Part shown: positions 53,184-63,210 of the stretch, in pieces
How positions within the stretch are numbered: position 1 is the stretch's first letter
Layout: each line of letters opens with the position of its first letter
Assembly (NCBI GenBank): GCA_050184115.1
Contig: JBFXAQ010000001.1
Location: 1,116,001 to 1,180,000 of the forward strand
Direction: 5' to 3'
Length of the DNA: 64,000 nucleotides
Source: JACKNG01 sp050184115
GTDB lineage: Bacteria > Pseudomonadota > Gammaproteobacteria > Ga0077536
Notes under the pieces: model-generated
What the model saw: only the letters and a program-made list of their open reading frames with translations
The model's database searches: none
What the model was told of the DNA's origin: nothing
Program-made: the position numbers and the translations under genes

Positions 53184-54968
53184 ATGAATCACGCACATCG
53201 GCGCCTGCGGGTCGGCTTTCTCGCCGGCCTCCTGCTGACGACCACCGTGGCTGCCGACGATGCCCGCCTCGCCACCGCCGGCGAAGCGGTCGACGACTGG
53301 CTCACCTACGGCCACGGTTGGGCCAACCAGCGCTACAGCGCGCTGGAGAACATCACGCGCGACAACGTCGCCCGCCTCAGGCCCGCCTGGATCCACCAGA
53401 CCGGCAAGCTCGGCACGTTCCCGGCCAACCCGCTGGTGGTCGACGGCGTGATGTACCTGACGGCGCCGGGCAACGACGTCATCGCGCTCGATGCGGCGAG
53501 CGGCGCCGAGCGCTGGCGTTACCGCCATCGCCTGGCCACCGAGGACCTGTGCTGCGGGGTGCACAACCGGGGCCTCGCCTGGGGCTACGGGCGGTTGTAC
53601 ATGATCACGGCCGATGCCCGCTTCATCGCGCTCGAGGCCAGCGACGGCTCGGTGGTGTGGGACATCCCGGTGGTCGATCCGCAGAGCGACGACCCCGCCG
53701 ATCTCGACGCCATCCGGGTCTACGATCCGGCACACCCCGGCGCCTTCGAACGCTACACCCGCTTCGCCGGCAACATGGCCCCGGTGGTGCACGGCGGCCG
53801 CGTGTTCGTCGGGGTCAGCGGCACCGGCTACAGCGCGGTGCTCGGCGATGCCGAAGCCCAGTCCGCCTCGGTACTCGGCCGCCCCGGCGTGCGCGACGGT
53901 TTGCGCGCCTTCCTCTCCGCCTACGATGCCCACGACGGCCGCCTGCTGTGGCGCTGGTACGCGACGGCGGCCAAGGGCTGGGAAGGCGATTTCACGCCGA
54001 CCACCGCGTTCGGCGACGATCTCCACCGCGACCTCGACGCCGAGCGCGCCGCGGCGCCAGCCCACCGCGAGGCCTGGCGTGGCGGCGGTGGTTCGATCTA
54101 CTCCTCGCCCTCGATCGACCCCGCGCTCGGCCTGGTCTATTTCGGCACCGGCAACGCCTCGCCGACCTACGCCGACCAGTTGCGCCCGGGGGACAACCTC
54201 TACACCTCGTCGCTCGTCGCCCTCGATGTCGCCACGGGTGCACTGCGCTGGTACCACCAGGTCGTGCCGCACGACATCTGGGGCTACGACAGCGCCTCGC
54301 CGCCCGTGCTGCTCGACCTGCCGCGGGCCGATGGCACGGCGCGCCCCGTGCTCGCGGCCGCATCGAAGACCGGCTGGCTCTACATCCTCGATCGCCGCAC
54401 CGGCGAGCCCCTGCGCCGCTCCGAGCCCTTCGTGCCGCAGAACGCGATGATGTTCCACCGCCCGACGACCGCCGGCATCCTCGCCGCCCCGGGCGCCGCC
54501 GGCGGCGCCAACTGGCCGCCGGCCGCGTGGCACCCGGGTACGGGCCTCGTCTACGTGCCGGCCAGCCACCAGCCGACGCGCTATCGCCTCGAATCCGGCG
54601 CCGACGGCCACCCGGTCAACGTGCTCGATTTCATGAACGACGCCGAGCGCTGGGGTACCTTGACCGCCATCGATCCCCGCGACGGCCAGATCCGCTGGCA
54701 GGCGAAGAGCCCGCTGCCGTTGATGTCGGGCGCGCTGGCGACGGCCGGCGGGCTGGTCTTCGCCGGCGAGTCGAACGGCGACTTCAGCGCCTTCGATGCC
54801 GCCGATGGCGCACGCCTGTGGCGCTTCGCCACCGGTGCCGGGGTCAATGCGCCGGCCGTCACCTACCGGGTCGACGGTCGCCAGTACGTTGCCGTGGCCG
54901 CCGGCGGGCACGCCCTGTTCCGTTTCCCGCAGGGCGATGCCGTCATCGCCTTCGCCCTGCCCGAGTGA
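53184..54968 (+). CDS. PQQ-dependent quinoprotein dehydrogenase
   Basis: 594 residues from the ATG at 53184, which gives a signal peptide (RRLRVGFLAGLLLTTTVAA). The eight-bladed propeller repeats (ALDAASGAERWRY, ALDVATGALRWYHQ, SAFDAADGARLWRF) and the adjacent Cys123-Cys124 pair in DLCCGVHNRG are those of PQQ alcohol dehydrogenases. No haem CXXCH domain is present, so it needs an external electron acceptor. It should oxidise alcohols or related substrates in the periplasm. No pqq genes are in the window. Confidence 0.88.
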   Translation: MNHAHRRLRVGFLAGLLLTTTVAADDARLATAGEAVDDWLTYGHGWANQRYSALENITRDNVARLRPAWIHQTGKLGTFPANPLVVDGVMYLTAPGNDVIALDAASGAERWRYRHRLATEDLCCGVHNRGLAWGYGRLYMITADARFIALEASDGSVVWDIPVVDPQSDDPADLDAIRVYDPAHPGAFERYTRFAGNMAPVVHGGRVFVGVSGTGYSAVLGDAEAQSASVLGRPGVRDGLRAFLSAYDAHDGRLLWRWYATAAKGWEGDFTPTTAFGDDLHRDLDAERAAAPAHREAWRGGGGSIYSSPSIDPALGLVYFGTGNASPTYADQLRPGDNLYTSSLVALDVATGALRWYHQVVPHDIWGYDSASPPVLLDLPRADGTARPVLAAASKTGWLYILDRRTGEPLRRSEPFVPQNAMMFHRPTTAGILAAPGAAGGANWPPAAWHPGTGLVYVPASHQPTRYRLESGADGHPVNVLDFMNDAERWGTLTAIDPRDGQIRWQAKSPLPLMSGALATAGGLVFAGESNGDFSAFDAADGARLWRFATGAGVNAPAVTYRVDGRQYVAVAAGGHALFRFPQGDAVIAFALPE

Positions 54969-55021
54969 TTGCCGTCATCCACACCTGAGTCCGTCATCCC
55001 GTCACCAGGAGCCCATCGCCC

Positions 55022-55930
55022 ATGTCCGAGATCATCCTGCATCACTACGCCCTGTCGCCCTTCTCGGAGAAGATCCGCCGCATCCTCGCCTACAAGGGTG
55101 TGCCGTGGCGGGCGGTCGAACAGCCCATCATGATGCCCAAGCCCGATCTCGTGCCGCTGACGGGCGGCAATCGCCGCATCCCGGCCATGCAGGTCGGTGC
55201 CGATATCTATTGCGACACCGTGTGCATCGCGCGGCGCATCGAGGAACTCCATCCCGCGCGCCCCGTGATCCCCGCGGCCCTCGCCGGCGCCATCGGTGTG
55301 GTCGAGGACTGGGCCGATCACCGCCTGTTCCTGTTCGCCGTGCCGCCGACCATCCTCGCCCTGTTCGACGACCTGCCGCCCGGTTTCCTCGAGGATCGCC
55401 GCGCCATGTCGCCCGGCTTCTCGCGCGAGGCCATCGAGGCCGCCGCCCCGCACGCGCTGGAACAGGCGCTGCAGGCGCTCGACCTGCTCGATGCCCAGCT
55501 TGCGCAAACTGCCTTCCTGCTCGGCGCCGACTTCACCCTGGCCGACGCCGCGGCCTACCACCCGGTGCGCTTCATGCAGAACGCGCCCGATCTGGCCGCG
55601 CACGTCGCCGCGCGGCCGGCGCTCGCGGCCTGGTGCGCGCGCATCGCCGGTTTTGGCGAAGGCGAGGTGACGGCCATGAGCGGGGCCGACGCACTGGCGG
55701 CGGCGAAGGCGGCAACGCCAGCCGACATCGCGGGCGGCGTACCGGCCGATGCGCCGTTCGCGGCCGGCGACACCGTCAGCATCGTTGCCGACGACTACGG
55801 CCCGGAGACGACGGTCGGGCGCCTCGTGCGCCTGCGCGCGAACGAGGTGGTGGTGTTACGCGAGGACCCGGCGGTCGGCGAGGTGGCCGTGCACTACCCG
55901 CGCGCGGGTTACCTCGTCTCCCGCGCCTGA
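55022..55930 (+). CDS. Glutathione S-transferase-like protein
   Basis: 302 residues. The N-terminal thioredoxin-like domain (LHHYALSPFSEKIRRILAYKGVPW, NRRIPAMQVG, YCDTVCIARRI) is followed by an all-helical domain (LGADFTLADAAAYHPV). It has an extra C-terminal segment of ~70 residues beyond a typical GST. It may conjugate or isomerise metabolites in the nearby catabolic set. Confidence 0.85.
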   Translation: MSEIILHHYALSPFSEKIRRILAYKGVPWRAVEQPIMMPKPDLVPLTGGNRRIPAMQVGADIYCDTVCIARRIEELHPARPVIPAALAGAIGVVEDWADHRLFLFAVPPTILALFDDLPPGFLEDRRAMSPGFSREAIEAAAPHALEQALQALDLLDAQLAQTAFLLGADFTLADAAAYHPVRFMQNAPDLAAHVAARPALAAWCARIAGFGEGEVTAMSGADALAAAKAATPADIAGGVPADAPFAAGDTVSIVADDYGPETTVGRLVRLRANEVVVLREDPAVGEVAVHYPRAGYLVSRA

Positions 55931-55939
55931 GCCCCTGCG

Positions 55940-56728
55940 TCAGTAGCCGACGAACTCGCCGTCGCGCCTGTCGCGGAAGGCGGCGATGGCCTCGGCGTGG
56001 TCGGCGCCGGTCTTGGCGATGGCGATGTTCGAGGCCACGAGATCGAGGCAGGTCGCCATGTCGGCCTGCGCCGCGTGATCGACGGCGCGCTTGATGAGGC
56101 GTACCGACAGCGGCGGCAGGCGTGCCATGCGCGCGGCCAGCGCCTGCGCGTTCGCCAGCAGTTCCGCGTCCGGCCACACGTGGTTGACGAGACCGATCGC
56201 GAGCGCCTGTTCGGCATCGATGAAGTCGGCCGTGAGCAACAGTTCCAGCGCCCAGGCCCGTCCCACCAGGTGCGGCAGGAACCATGCGCCGCCGCCGCCC
56301 GGCAGCAGGCCGAGACGGGCGTAGGTCTCGGCGAAACGCGCGCTCGCGGCTGCCACGCGGATGTCGCAGGCGAGCGCGAGATCGAGACCGCCGCCCGTGG
56401 CGACGCCGTTGACGGCGGCGACGATGGGCTTGTCGAAATGCGCCAGGCGCTTCGGGAAGGCCTGGATGGTGGTGTCGATGTAGCCCTTGGTGACGTGCGG
56501 ACGGTTGTCGGCCGCGGCGCCCATGGCGCTGACGTCGCCGCCCGAGCAGAAGCCGCGCCCGGCGCCGGTCAGCACCACCGCGCGCACGTCGTCGCGGGCG
56601 GCGCATTCGTCGACGCATGCCACCAGGCGCTCGAGCATGGGATCGGTGAAGGCGTTGAGCTTCTCCGGCTGGTTCAGGGTGATGGTCGCGACGCGCTCGG
56701 CGACGTCGAACAGCACGGTATCGGTCAT
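55940..56728 (-). CDS. Enoyl-CoA hydratase/isomerase family protein
   Basis: 262 residues from the ATG at 56728, preceded by GGAG. The crotonase fold is shown by LNQPEKLNAF, the oxyanion-hole segment GAGRGFCSGGDV and GGGLDLALACDIRVA, with a Glu in the usual place (FAETYARLGLLPGGG). It acts on acyl-CoA in beta-oxidation-type or aromatic catabolism. Confidence 0.88.
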   Translation of the reverse strand: MTDTVLFDVAERVATITLNQPEKLNAFTDPMLERLVACVDECAARDDVRAVVLTGAGRGFCSGGDVSAMGAAADNRPHVTKGYIDTTIQAFPKRLAHFDKPIVAAVNGVATGGGLDLALACDIRVAAASARFAETYARLGLLPGGGGAWFLPHLVGRAWALELLLTADFIDAEQALAIGLVNHVWPDAELLANAQALAARMARLPPLSVRLIKRAVDHAAQADMATCLDLVASNIAIAKTGADHAEAIAAFRDRRDGEFVGY

Positions 56729-56917
56729 GCGGGTTCTCCTCGGGGTTGGCGACGCGGCGCGCAAGGCGTCGGCGGCGCAGGCAGGCCTGTCACCGGCGCC
56801 AGCGCGCTCTGCGGCGGGCTTCGTTATCCCACAGATACGCCGATTCGCGTAGCCCGGGCGGTGCGCAGGGCCGCCCACGGTCATGATTAATCGCTCCGGC
56901 GGCTCTACAATCGCGCC

Positions 56918-58225
56918 ATGTCCAAGTCACGCTTCGACCAGGAACTCCTGGCCTTCCTCGACGCTTCGCCGACGCCGTTCCACGCCGTCGCCGCGATGCG
57001 TCGCCGTCTCGACGCCGCCGGCTTCACCGCCCTCGACGAGGGCGAGCCCTGGCAACTCGTGCCGCGCGGGCGCTATTACGTCACGCGCAACGAGTCCTCG
57101 CTGGTCGCCTTTCGCCTCGGCGCGCGCGGCATCGCCGAGGACGGCCTGCGCATGGTCGGTGCCCACACCGACAGCCCCTGCCTCAAGCTCAAGCCGAACG
57201 CGGTCCTGGAAACGCACGGCTACCTGCGCTTCGGTGTCGAGGTCTACGGCGGCGTGCTGCTGAACCCGTGGTTCGATCGCGATCTCTCCATTGCCGGCCG
57301 CGTCACCACGCGCAACCGCGGCGGGCGGCTGTCCTCCACGTTGATCGATTTCGAGCGCCCGGTGGCGGTCATTCCCAGTCTCGCCATCCATCTCGATCGC
57401 GAGGCCAACGACAAGCGCACGGTCAACAAGCAGACCATGCTGCCGCCGGTACTGGCACTCGCCGGCGGCGGCGGTTTCGATCTCGACGCGATGATCAAGG
57501 CGCGGCTGAAGGCGCAGAAGAGCCCGCTCGCGCGCGAGGAGCTGCTCGATTTCGAGCTCATGCTCTACGACACCCAGCGCGCGGCGGTGATCGGACTCGA
57601 CAACGAGTTCGTCGCCGCCGCCCGCCTCGACAACCTGCTCAGTTGCCACACGGGTCTCAGCGCGCTGCTCGACGCCCCGGCCGGACACGCCCAGCTCTTC
57701 GTCGCCAACGACCACGAGGAGGTCGGCAGCGGTTCGACCGCCGGCGCGCGCGGCAACTTCCTGCGCAGCGTGCTCGAACGCATCGCCGGCGGCGACGAGG
57801 CCCTGGCGCGCGCGATCGCGCGCTCGCTCCTGATCTCGACCGACAACGCCCACGGCGTCCATCCGAACTTCGCCGACAAGCACGATGGCCGCCACGGTCC
57901 GCTGCTGAACGCGGGGCCGGTGATCAAGGTCAACGCCAACCAGTCCTACGCCACCAACAGCGAGAGCGCGGCGATTGCGCGCCACGCCGCGGCGCTGGCC
58001 GCGGTGCCCGTGCAGAGCTTCGTCACCCGCACCGACATGGGCTGCGGCAGCACCATCGGCCCGCTCACCGCCACCGCGCTCGGCGTGCGCACGGTGGACA
58101 TCGGCGTACCGACCTTCGCCATGCATTCCATCCGCGAACTGGCCGGCGCCGACGACGGCCACGCGCTGTCCCGCCTGCTCGTCGCTTTCTACGGCCTGCC
58201 GGACCTGAACGTGCGCAGCGCCTGA
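56918..58225 (+). CDS. apeB: M18 aspartyl aminopeptidase
   Basis: 435 residues, the family length. Metal ligands are visible in VGAHTDSPCLKLKP (His83), the NDHEEVGSGS segment and the C-terminal PTFAMHSIRE. It removes N-terminal acidic residues from peptides. Confidence 0.92.
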   Translation: MSKSRFDQELLAFLDASPTPFHAVAAMRRRLDAAGFTALDEGEPWQLVPRGRYYVTRNESSLVAFRLGARGIAEDGLRMVGAHTDSPCLKLKPNAVLETHGYLRFGVEVYGGVLLNPWFDRDLSIAGRVTTRNRGGRLSSTLIDFERPVAVIPSLAIHLDREANDKRTVNKQTMLPPVLALAGGGGFDLDAMIKARLKAQKSPLAREELLDFELMLYDTQRAAVIGLDNEFVAAARLDNLLSCHTGLSALLDAPAGHAQLFVANDHEEVGSGSTAGARGNFLRSVLERIAGGDEALARAIARSLLISTDNAHGVHPNFADKHDGRHGPLLNAGPVIKVNANQSYATNSESAAIARHAAALAAVPVQSFVTRTDMGCGSTIGPLTATALGVRTVDIGVPTFAMHSIRELAGADDGHALSRLLVAFYGLPDLNVRSA

Positions 58226-58261
58226 GGCGCAGCGCGCAACCGTTGCGAGAGCCGCGCGCGC

Positions 58262-58918
58262 TCAGCGCACGGCGTCGAAGTAGGCGACGATCTCACGCAC
58301 CTGCGCGGCGATGTCGGCGGCGTCGAGCGGCGGGCTGAACTCCGCCGCGACCCGGGTATCCGGGCCGAGCAGCAGGATCGAGGCCGGGTGATCGAACCAG
58401 TATTCGGCGGGCTCCTCGCCCGACACGCGCACGATGCGCGCGCCGAACTGGCGCGTGAGATGACGCAGCTCGCGCTCCGGGCCGCTGGCGGCGAGAAAGG
58501 CCGGGTCGAAGTACGCGGTGTACTCGGCAAGGCGCTCCGGCGTGTCGCGTTCGCCGTCGATGGAGACGAACAGCACCTGGCCACGGGCCTGGAAGCCGGG
58601 CGAGTCCCGCAGTGCCGTGTGCACCTGCTGCAAGGTCGCGAGGGTGGTCGGGCAGATGTCCGGGCAGTGGGTGTAGCCGAAGAAGAGCAGGGTCCAGTGG
58701 TCGCGCAGGCGAGCCGGGCCGAGCGGTTCGCCGCGGGCGTCGGTCAGGGCGAAGGCCTCCAACGGCGGCGGCGGTGGCCAGACGATGGCGGGGACGGTCG
58801 GCATGCCCGGAACCGGCGCATCCGGAGCCGGAGCGGGCGCTGCGTGGTAGCCGGCCTGGTACGCCACGCCTGCGATCAGCAACGCGCCAATGACGAGGAC
58901 AAGGGGGTGGCAGCGCAT
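58262..58918 (-). CDS. SCO1/SenC/PrrC copper chaperone
   Basis: 218 residues from the ATG at 58918. A signal anchor (VLVIGALLIAGVAYQAGY) and a Pro-rich linker precede a thioredoxin-like domain. Copper ligands Cys85 and Cys89 lie in HCPDICP, and His177 in FDHPAS. It helps assemble the CuA centre of cytochrome c oxidase in the periplasm. Confidence 0.9.
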   Translation of the reverse strand: MRCHPLVLVIGALLIAGVAYQAGYHAAPAPAPDAPVPGMPTVPAIVWPPPPPLEAFALTDARGEPLGPARLRDHWTLLFFGYTHCPDICPTTLATLQQVHTALRDSPGFQARGQVLFVSIDGERDTPERLAEYTAYFDPAFLAASGPERELRHLTRQFGARIVRVSGEEPAEYWFDHPASILLLGPDTRVAAEFSPPLDAADIAAQVREIVAYFDAVR

Positions 58919-59128
58919 GACGGGCCGGAGTATAGCGGAGGCGTGCCCGGGCGCCGTGCCTGGCGCGCGGACCTGTCCGTCGCGCGCGCGGCGCCGGGCG
59001 GCCGGCGCGCGAGCGGACCGCCTCGCCGTCACGCGGGGCCGGGGCAGCGGTGGTTGCTGCTTCGCGGGTCGCCGCCGGCCCCTATACTGTGCGCCCGCAC
59101 CACGCCTGCCCGCAGCCACGCGCCGCCC

Positions 59129-60328
59129 TTGAACGCCCCGACGCCACCGCCCGCCGTCAACCTGCCCCTGGCGGTGTTCGCCATGCTCGGCACGCAGACG
59201 GTGACGGTGCTCATGTTCATGACCATCCCGGTCATGGCGACCGAGATCGCGCCCGAGTTCGGCGTCGCCGCCACGGACATCGCGCTGTTCGTCTCGATCG
59301 TGTTCGTCTCGGCGATGTTCTTTTCCGCCGCGAGCGGCAGCTTCATCCACCGTTTCGGCGGCATCCGCGCCAACCAGCTCGGCATGACCCTTTCGGCCTG
59401 CTGCCTGCTGCTCGCGCTCGCCGGCTCGCTGCCGTTGCTCTACCTCGCCGCCGCCCTGGTCGGCCTCGGTTACGGACCCAACACGCCCTCGGGTTCGCAC
59501 GTGCTGGCGCGCGTGACCCCGCCGCGCGCGCGCAGCCTCGTGTTCTCGCTCAAGCAGAGCGGGGCGCCGCTCGGCGGCTTGCTGGCCGGCCTGCTGGTGC
59601 CGGCGATGGTGCACGCGATCGGCTGGCGTGGGGCGGTCGTGACCTCGGTCGTGCTGGCCCTGCTGGCGGTGATCGCCATCCAGCCGCTGCGCGACGCGCT
59701 GGACGACGATCGGGATCGCCACGCCGCGCTCACCCTGGCTTCGCCGTGGCAGGCAGTCAGTGCCGTGTTGCGGGATCTCAGACTGCGGCGCCTGCTGCTG
59801 GTGGCGTTCTGCCTGACCGCGACCCAGGCGACGGTCATGACCTTCGTCGTGATCTACCTCGTCGAGGTGATCGGGCTCGAGTTCAGGCTGGCCGGCGCGC
59901 TCTTCGCCGCCTCGCAGGCGACGGGCGCCGTCCTGCGCGTGGCGATGGGCTGGGCCGCCGACCGCCTCGGCGCGCGCGCCATCCTGGCCGGACTCGGCAT
60001 CGGCAGCGCGCTCGGTCTCGTCGTCCTTTCGGGTCTCGACGGCGAGAGCGCGTTCACCACGGTCGTGCTGGTGGTGGTGCTCGGTTGTGCGCTCGGCTTC
60101 GGCTGGAACGGCGTGTTCCTGGCCGAGGTGGCCAGCGATCCCGGCCCGGCCGGCATCGGCGCGGCGACCGGCGGCAGCCTGTTCTTTCTATACGGCGGCC
60201 TGGTCGCGGGACCGGCGGCCGTCTCGGCGCTGGCGACCGTGAGCGGCGGCTACACCGTGCCGTTGTGCAGCGTGGCCGCGTTGACCGCGGCGGCGAGTCT
60301 CAACCTGCTGCGCCCGGCGCCGCGCTGA
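59129..60328 (+). CDS. MFS transporter
   Basis: About 400 residues with 12 predicted membrane helices, from a TTG start at 59129 (NAPTPPPAVNLPL); the next in-frame ATG, at 59183, would cut into the first helix. The MFS loop 2-3 motif is reduced (SGSFIHRFGGIRANQLG), and loop 8-9 has GWAADRLGARA. The substrate is not evident. Confidence 0.8.
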   Translation: MNAPTPPPAVNLPLAVFAMLGTQTVTVLMFMTIPVMATEIAPEFGVAATDIALFVSIVFVSAMFFSAASGSFIHRFGGIRANQLGMTLSACCLLLALAGSLPLLYLAAALVGLGYGPNTPSGSHVLARVTPPRARSLVFSLKQSGAPLGGLLAGLLVPAMVHAIGWRGAVVTSVVLALLAVIAIQPLRDALDDDRDRHAALTLASPWQAVSAVLRDLRLRRLLLVAFCLTATQATVMTFVVIYLVEVIGLEFRLAGALFAASQATGAVLRVAMGWAADRLGARAILAGLGIGSALGLVVLSGLDGESAFTTVVLVVVLGCALGFGWNGVFLAEVASDPGPAGIGAATGGSLFFLYGGLVAGPAAVSALATVSGGYTVPLCSVAALTAAASLNLLRPAPR

Positions 60329-60337
60329 GTGCAGGGG

Positions 60338-60847
60338 TCAAGGCGCGTCGACCTCGACGATCTCGGTTTCAGGGAACCAGCGCGTGATGGCCGCATCGTC
60401 GAACAACGTCTCCTGGCCGTCGACCCGCCATTGCCCTTCCTCGCGCACCACGTGGTAGAGCTCGAACTCGACCGCGCCATGCGCGTTCAGACGGTCGCGC
60501 GCGGAGAGGAGGTTGGGCACCACCGCCCGCTTCGTGCAGGTGTGGTCGTCACCGTCGACCATCGCCGCTCGCGGGTCGACGCCGTAGATCTCGACCCGGC
60601 CCGGGCCGTAGGCGCGCGCCTGCAGGGCTGCCCAGTCGGCGCGCGGGCGGCCGTCCGTCATGCCGTCGTCGACGTGATCGTAGGCATCGGCGAAGCGGTG
60701 TTCGTGCATCGCTGTTAGGTAGGCCATCACCGCGCGGCGCGGCCCGCCGTCGTTTCCGGGGCAGGGAGTGGCGGGGCTGGCTGGTGCGGGGTTCGAGCCG
60801 AGCAGGCCGAGCAGCGCGGCGGCGATGGCTGGTTTGCGATGTCGCAT
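60338..60847 (-). CDS. Small secreted protein of unknown function
   Basis: 169 residues from the ATG at 60847, supported by GGAGG eight bases upstream. A short signal peptide (PAIAAALLGLLGSNPAPA) precedes an NTF2-like-looking domain (RRAVMAYLTAMHEHRFADAYDHV...WRVDGQETLFDD). No named family is certain. Confidence 0.7.
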   Translation of the reverse strand: MRHRKPAIAAALLGLLGSNPAPASPATPCPGNDGGPRRAVMAYLTAMHEHRFADAYDHVDDGMTDGRPRADWAALQARAYGPGRVEIYGVDPRAAMVDGDDHTCTKRAVVPNLLSARDRLNAHGAVEFELYHVVREEGQWRVDGQETLFDDAAITRWFPETEIVEVDAP

Positions 60848-60961
60848 CGGGGTCACCTCCGGGGGATGAATGGAGACGCCCGTCGAGTGTGGAGCCGTGG
60901 ATCGCGGCGCGCCAGGGCGGCCGGCCGCGTTCGCGTGGCATTCGCCACGCAGGCGCGCTAT

Positions 60962-61417
60962 TCAGCCCGGCCGGCGCGCGAACATCACCGTATCGAGATA
61001 GCTCAGGACCAGCACCTCGTCCTGGTTGTAGAGGCGGAAGTGGAACCTGACGATGCCGCGGTCGGGCTTGCTGCGTGAGGGCCGCGTCTCGAGCGTTTCG
61101 ATCTCGAGGCGGATGTCGTCGCCGGGATACACCGGGTGCGGGAAGCGCAACTCGTCGAAGCCGAGCGCGCCGATGATGGCCTCGCGCCAGGCGGCGCCGT
61201 TCAGCATCGCCTGCTTGATGCACAGCGTGTACTGGCCGGACGCGCTCAGGCCCTCGAGTCCGCGCGCGCGGGCGGCGTCGTCGTCGAGGTGGATGGGCAG
61301 TGGGTCCCAGCGCCGGTTGAACTCGAGAAGTTCCGCGCGATCGACGTGGTAGGGGCCGAAATGGAAGGTCTCGCCCGGGCGGACGTCTTCGAACCAGAGG
61401 GTTTCGCAGGCGGTCAT
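60962..61417 (-). CDS. MaoC-like dehydratase
   Basis: 151 residues with the hot-dog fold pattern of MaoC/(R)-specific enoyl-CoA hydratases (FEDVRPGETFHFGPYHVDRAELLEFNRRWD, FPHPVYPGDDIRLEIETLE). It probably hydrates acyl-CoA. It may be cotranscribed with the VOC gene 63 bp upstream. Confidence 0.82.
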   Translation of the reverse strand: MTACETLWFEDVRPGETFHFGPYHVDRAELLEFNRRWDPLPIHLDDDAARARGLEGLSASGQYTLCIKQAMLNGAAWREAIIGALGFDELRFPHPVYPGDDIRLEIETLETRPSRSKPDRGIVRFHFRLYNQDEVLVLSYLDTVMFARRPG

Positions 61418-61480
61418 GGCCTTGCTCGGTGGGGAAGGTGAAAGGCGGCCGGAGCGCGCCAGCGCCCCGGCCGGGACAGG

Positions 61481-61846
61481 TCACATGTTGAAGAACACCA
61501 TCTTGTTGCCGTCGAGATCGCGGAAGTAGCCGCCGTAGAAGGCGTCACCGCGCGGGCCCGGCGCACCCTCGTCCTTCGCGCCCAGTGCCATGGCCTTGCC
61601 GTGCAGCTTGTCGACGGTTGCATGGTCGGGGCAGAAGAGCGCGATCATCGTGCCGTTGCCCGCCGTCGCGGGATTGCCGTCGAAGGGCTTGACCACGCCG
61701 AACATCGGCGTGCCCTGGCCCCAGCCCCACAGCACCATGCGCTCGGTCTCCATCACGCGCTTGCCGCCGGTCTCGCCGAACAGGGCGTCATAGAACTTGG
61801 CCGCGGCGTCGAGATTGTTGGTGCCGACCATCGTGTATCCAATCAT
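61481..61846 (-). CDS. VOC/glyoxalase-fold protein
   Basis: 121 residues. The paired beta-alpha-beta modules of the vicinal oxygen chelate fold are visible (MIGYTMVGTNNLDAAAKFYDALF; FYGGYFRDLDGNKMVFF). Its function as a lyase, dioxygenase or binding protein is open. Confidence 0.82.
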   Translation of the reverse strand: MIGYTMVGTNNLDAAAKFYDALFGETGGKRVMETERMVLWGWGQGTPMFGVVKPFDGNPATAGNGTMIALFCPDHATVDKLHGKAMALGAKDEGAPGPRGDAFYGGYFRDLDGNKMVFFNM

Positions 61847-62060
61847 CGCTGTGTTCCTCTGCTTGACGGGCCGTGGGGCCCGGTTGTGTGGCGGCCGCGG
61901 CGCCCGTGGTGGCGCCGCGCGCCGCGGAGCGTTCGTCCCGTGACGGCGCGCAAGCCGGCGGGCGGCCGATTATTGCAGACCGCATGCCCCGGCCGATAGC
62001 GCGTGGCGCCCTGCCGTCGGCACCCTATACTGGCGCCCACTGGAGCAAGGGGAGGACCAC

Positions 62061-62507
62061 ATGGCAAATCTGGATCAACAGGTCGCCGCGCTCGTCGCGC
62101 GCGAGGCCATTCGCGACCTGCCGCGCCGCTATTGCGATTGCGTCTGGCGTGACGACATCGATGGCATCGTCGACCTGTTCACCGTCGACGGCAGTTTCGT
62201 CGCCGAGATGGGCGGCAAGACCTACACCTTCAAGGGGCGCGAAGAACTGCGTCGCATGTTCGCCAGCGGGCTCGGCATCCAGCCGCGGCCCTACATCCAC
62301 AATCACGTCGTCGAGTTGAACGGCGAGAGCTTCGCCAGCGGACGTTGCTACCTCGACCTGCACAGCGCGCGCAACAACATGGAATTCATGGGCGCGGGCT
62401 ATTACACCGACGAGTACATGGCGACACCGCAGGGCTGGAAGTTCCTCAGTCGCCATTTCGTCGCCGTGCGCATGGACGATGTGCCGCAGGGACTGGACGG
62501 CGCCTGA
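62061..62507 (+). CDS. SnoaL/NTF2-like protein
   Basis: 148 residues matching the SnoaL-like cone fold (AREAIRDLPRRYCDCVWRDD, ELNGESFASGRCYLDL). Such proteins act as isomerases, dehydratases or hydroxylase subunits in catabolism. Confidence 0.78.
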   Translation: MANLDQQVAALVAREAIRDLPRRYCDCVWRDDIDGIVDLFTVDGSFVAEMGGKTYTFKGREELRRMFASGLGIQPRPYIHNHVVELNGESFASGRCYLDLHSARNNMEFMGAGYYTDEYMATPQGWKFLSRHFVAVRMDDVPQGLDGA

Positions 62508-62529
62508 CGTCGGCGCGACGGGCGGCACG

Positions 62530-63210
62530 ATGCGGATACTCGTGGTCGAGGACAACGCGGCGCTGGCCGCCAATATCGGCGAGTTCCTCGAGGCCGCCGG
62601 CGCGATGGTCGACTTCGCCTACACCGGCACCAGTGGCCTCGAACTCGCCGGTGCCGGCGACTACGACGCCATCGTGCTCGACATCGCCCTGCCGCGGCTC
62701 GACGGTCTTGAACTGTGCCGGCGTCTGCGCGGCCAGCACGACGACGACACGCCCGTGCTCATGCTCACCGCGCGCGACACCACCGCGGACAAGCTCGACG
62801 GTTTCGCCGCCGGCACCGACGATTACCTGACCAAGCCGTTCGACCTCGACGAACTGTACGCGCGCCTGCAGGCCTTGCTGCGGCGTCGCCAGCGCGGCAT
62901 GCGGCGACTGGTGGTGGTCGATCTCGAGTTCGATCTCGACACCCGCCAGGTACGGCGCGGCGGACGCCTGCTCAAGCTCACGCCGAGCGGCCTGCGCCTG
63001 CTCGATGTCCTCATGCACCACGCCCCGGCGGTGGTGCCGAGGGCCGATCTGGAGTACGCCCTGTGGGCCGACGCGCCGCCCGACAGCGAGGCCTCGTTAC
63101 GCGTCCATCTGCATGCGTTGCGACGCGCCATCGACGACCGTGCCGCGCGCAAGCTCGTCCATACCGTGGCCGGCACCGGCTACCGCCTCGGGCTCGATGA
63201 CGAAACCTGA
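62530..63210 (+). CDS. OmpR/PhoB-family response regulator
   Basis: 226 residues from the ATG at 62530. The receiver has phospho-Asp51 in VLDIALPRLDG and Lys in LTKPFD. The winged helix (LKLTPSGLRLLDVLM...VHTVAGTGYRLG) completes the OmpR type. It overlaps the kinase gene by 14 bp. Confidence 0.92.
   Translation: MRILVVEDNAALAANIGEFLEAAGAMVDFAYTGTSGLELAGAGDYDAIVLDIALPRLDGLELCRRLRGQHDDDTPVLMLTARDTTADKLDGFAAGTDDYLTKPFDLDELYARLQALLRRRQRGMRRLVVVDLEFDLDTRQVRRGGRLLKLTPSGLRLLDVLMHHAPAVVPRADLEYALWADAPPDSEASLRVHLHALRRAIDDRAARKLVHTVAGTGYRLGLDDET

Noticed and set aside
52905..54911. 668-residue minus-strand frame opposite the PQQ dehydrogenase
   Set aside because: Shadow; the plus strand has signal peptide, Cys-Cys and propeller repeats.
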